Source: Fasciola hepatica (lineage: Eukaryota; Platyhelminthes; Trematoda; Plagiorchiida; Fasciolidae). Taken from it: a DNA stretch of 64,000 bases. This document shows, piece after piece, positions 61,985 to 64,000 of this stretch. The notes beneath the pieces were generated by a model. That model saw only the letters and a program-made list of their open reading frames with translations, was not told where the DNA came from and ran no database searches. The number at the start of each line of letters is the position of its first letter. Within the stretch, counting starts at the first letter, position 1. The stretch lies in NCBI GenBank assembly GCA_948099385.1, contig CANUEZ040000029.1, positions 1,271,501 to 1,335,500 on the forward strand, given 5' to 3'. The position numbers and the translations under genes are program-made.

Positions 61985-64000
61985 AGTCACTTGATGTACA
62001 TTCGAGACAACCATCACCTTGCGTTTGTTGGCAGACACGGGAACATAGACCACCATAATACTTGCCGCAAGACATCTTACCAGCAAACGACGGCTCTGAT
62101 CTTACAGGCCGCAAATGGCACTCCCACCCCAACATACGGCAACAGATTCTTAACCCTCCATCTTGGTTTACGTTGCTCCTTTTCATGGGTTTTCGTCTTC
62201 ACTCGCGTTCCTCAGGCCCGCTTAGGTTTAGATTTACTGGAAAACTACGGGTTGGTCGTCAACCTCCGTAACCGCCTTACAAGAAAATCAGTATCATCAA
62301 ACATAGTCGTTGGTTCAATGATACACGGCCGTTTCCAAGCCAAAATTCTGTCGATCCCAAAGCCAGATCTAAAATTCAATAAACTTTTCAGCGAAATCCC
62401 GAAACTTATTTGCCCAAATGGTAATCTACTGCCGCAACCCCTGCCGTAGCACATCGCATGGTAAAGGTAGGTCCCCCTGCCCACGCTCAACCCCGTACGT
62501 TGGCCCCAAGCAAACTGAAAGTCCCCCCATGCGGGATTTCAACACATGTTAAATTTAGGCATAATTCGGTCCACGGGCATCACCGTTGCACATGGTCCCC
62601 AAGAAATCGGTCAATGACTGGAGACCGTGTGGGGATTATCGCGCATTGAACCAAGTGATAACTCCTGATCGCTATCCAATACATCACATTACAACAGATG
62701 TAGCCGGTAAGTGTTATTTTCAGTTGGATTGGCTTAGTACACGCGCAAAATTAAATACTGGTAGCCGAAGAGGATATCCCCAAAACGACGGTTACAACAC
62801 CCTCTGGGTTGTTTGAGTTCGTGAAAATGCCTTTCAAGCTTAGCAACGCTGGTCAGACGTTTCAACGTTTTATCCATATGGTTTTAACAGGGTTAGGTCT
62901 TGCCATCGCCTACCTAGATGACATCATTACCGCTAGATCAAACACGTAACACGTGTGCGCAATTTGTCATCGCCTGGCTCATCACGGGGTCACGGTTAAT
63001 GCTCAAAAGTGCGTGATACGCGTGGAGTCCCTGGAATCCCTGGGACATAATGTCTCGTCTACAGGGATCATAACTCTAAAAGAAGTACAAGCCATATTAG
63101 ATTACCCAGAACCTACGTCGTTCAAACAGCGTTTTCATGGTTTAGTCAGTTTCTATCGGCGTTTCATATCGCAGCGCGCCCAAATAACCTTTCACTGACC
63201 TGCTCAAAGATAGTGCGAAGAAGCTAGTTTTCACCGACTCAACAAAAGTCGCTTTTGAGCAGGTTAAACAAGCCATCGACAACACCACCTCTGACCTACC
63301 TCAACCCGGCAGCCCCAATCGCGTTAGTAACCGATGCATCAAATACAGCCACAAGTACCGTATTGCAATAACGGGTAGACGACATATGAAAACCAATGAC
63401 TTTTCTTCCCAAAAACTACAGCCAGCGGAAACGAGGTATATCACCTTCGGGCGTGAAATTCTAGCCATTTATTTGGGTATCAGGCACTTAAGACGCACCT
63501 TAGAGGGACGCGATTTCACGTTATACACGGATCACAAGTCAACCATTCACGCTCTATGTGCCATCACAGACAGGTATTTGCCTGGGGAATCGAGCCGCTT
63601 AGATTACATCACTCAATTTACGAGTGACGTACGTCACATCTCAGGTGTCGCTAATCCAGTTGAGGACGCTTTATTTCGGAACTACAACTTGAGCATCGAA
63701 AACACCGACCCGGTCAACCTCATGGACACCGCCTCCGCTCAAGCCAAAGATCCAGATCTGTAACAGTTCCCTAGAAACTCGTCGCTGAAGTTCCAGTTCC
63801 CTTCACAGATGGTCAAATGATGTGCGATGTCTAAAGAACGTCCACGGCCCGTCGTCTTAAACTTTTGGGCAACAGGTTTTCGAAGCAATGCACGGTCTGC
63901 CGCACTCAGGCATAAAGACTTCTACCAGGCTAATAGGCGAACGCTACGTATGGTATATGAACAGACGTCACCACTTAGACCTGCAACTGCATTCAATTTC
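61985..64000 (+). pseudogene. Gypsy LTR-retrotransposon pol, continuing past the window
   Basis: The protease is at about 62010-62280: LLADTGT (catalytic DTG) is followed at once by a stop, and in another frame LQAANGTPTPTYGNRFLTLH. The RT has RTLAPSKLKVPPCG (about 62490-62530), [20 protein letters not shown] (62612-62670), [14 protein letters not shown] (62691-62735), SNAGQTFQRFIH (62840-62875) and the catalytic AYLDDIITA (62908-62935). Then come CAICHRLAHHGVTVNAQKC (62953-63010) and the YPEPTSFKQRFHGLVSFYRR block. RNase H is at 63386-63763, with ETRYITFGREILAIYLGIRH and LYTDHKSTIHAL (catalytic Asp in TDH). The integrase zinc-finger start (HGLPHSGIKTSTRLIGERYV) is at 63890-63950. Gag and 5' LTR are absent; the element abuts (TA)n at its left end. 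Several stops and shifts are present, but motif residues are well kept. It is a different lineage from the Gypsy at 39-44 kb. Confidence 0.8.

Noticed and set aside
1..64000. CRISPR arrays, bacterial operons, phage or plasmid features
   Set aside because: No regularly spaced repeats, Shine-Dalgarno-led gene chains or phage proteins; the window is clearly animal genomic DNA.

Overview
The window looks like a piece of a large, repeat-rich flatworm genome (parasitic flatworm; a diphyllobothriid tapeworm-like genome is my best guess, but a trematode is possible). The reasons are: dense degenerate RTE-type and jockey-like LINEs, Penelope-like elements (PLEs) with GIY-YIG endonucleases, Gypsy elements with CsRn1-type character, tRNA-derived SINEs, long (AT)n tracts, and a split host gene that mixes introns of 34-90 nt with introns of 8-13 kb. 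No bacterial-type genes or operons, and no rRNA or free-standing functional tRNA genes, were seen.

Host gene. One host gene can be rebuilt on the minus strand from splice signals and reading phase: 17 exons from about 49509 down to 10272 give at least 1070 codons, with matching phase at all 16 junctions. The N-terminal part (exons at 49.5-48.9, 35.9-35.5 and 26.1-25.5 kb) resembles the armadillo-like and Spt16M-like domains of SYCP2, the lateral-element protein of the synaptonemal complex. The rest is long, Ser/Pro-rich, basic and probably disordered. The 5' end is not found. The 3' end may continue past 10272 through a 36-nt intron.

Mobile elements, left to right. 1.5-3.9 kb: minus-strand jockey-like LINE with a second LINE fragment inside it. 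4.9-7.1 kb: plus-strand LINE. 8.1-9.6 kb: RTE-A copy that is nearly identical to an inverted copy at 45.4-46.9 kb. 11.6 kb: SINE. 12.6-13.4 kb: LTR-element gag remnant. 13.4-16.4 kb: LINE-C ending in (AT)n. 16.5-17.5 kb: minus RTE-A. 19.9-20.8 kb: two opposed SINEs. 26.6-29.0 kb: PLE-2. 29.1-30.7 kb: minus LINE. 31.7-33.7 kb: RTE-B ending in (AT)n. 39.2-44.0 kb: Gypsy element interrupted by an RTE-A. 50.0-51.3 kb: RTE-A fragment. 52.1-55.4 kb: PLE-1, the best preserved PLE, flanked by direct repeats, carrying a hammerhead-like motif and split by a pair of head-to-head SINEs. 55.4-57.8 kb: jockey-like LINE. 58.0-59.7 kb: minus RTE. 59.7-61.8 kb: RTE-B with an intact YADD. 61.9-64.0 kb: Gypsy pol running off the right edge.

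How it fits together. Most elements between 10 and 49 kb sit inside introns of the SYCP2-like gene, so a coding sequence of about 3.2 kb is spread over at least 39 kb. Nearly all elements carry stops and frameshifts. The two RTE-A copies at 8.1-9.4 and 45.6-46.9 kb share a central tract of about 1.2 kb with only a few differences, while their flanks are clearly more divergent. This looks like gene conversion between inverted copies on either side of the host gene.
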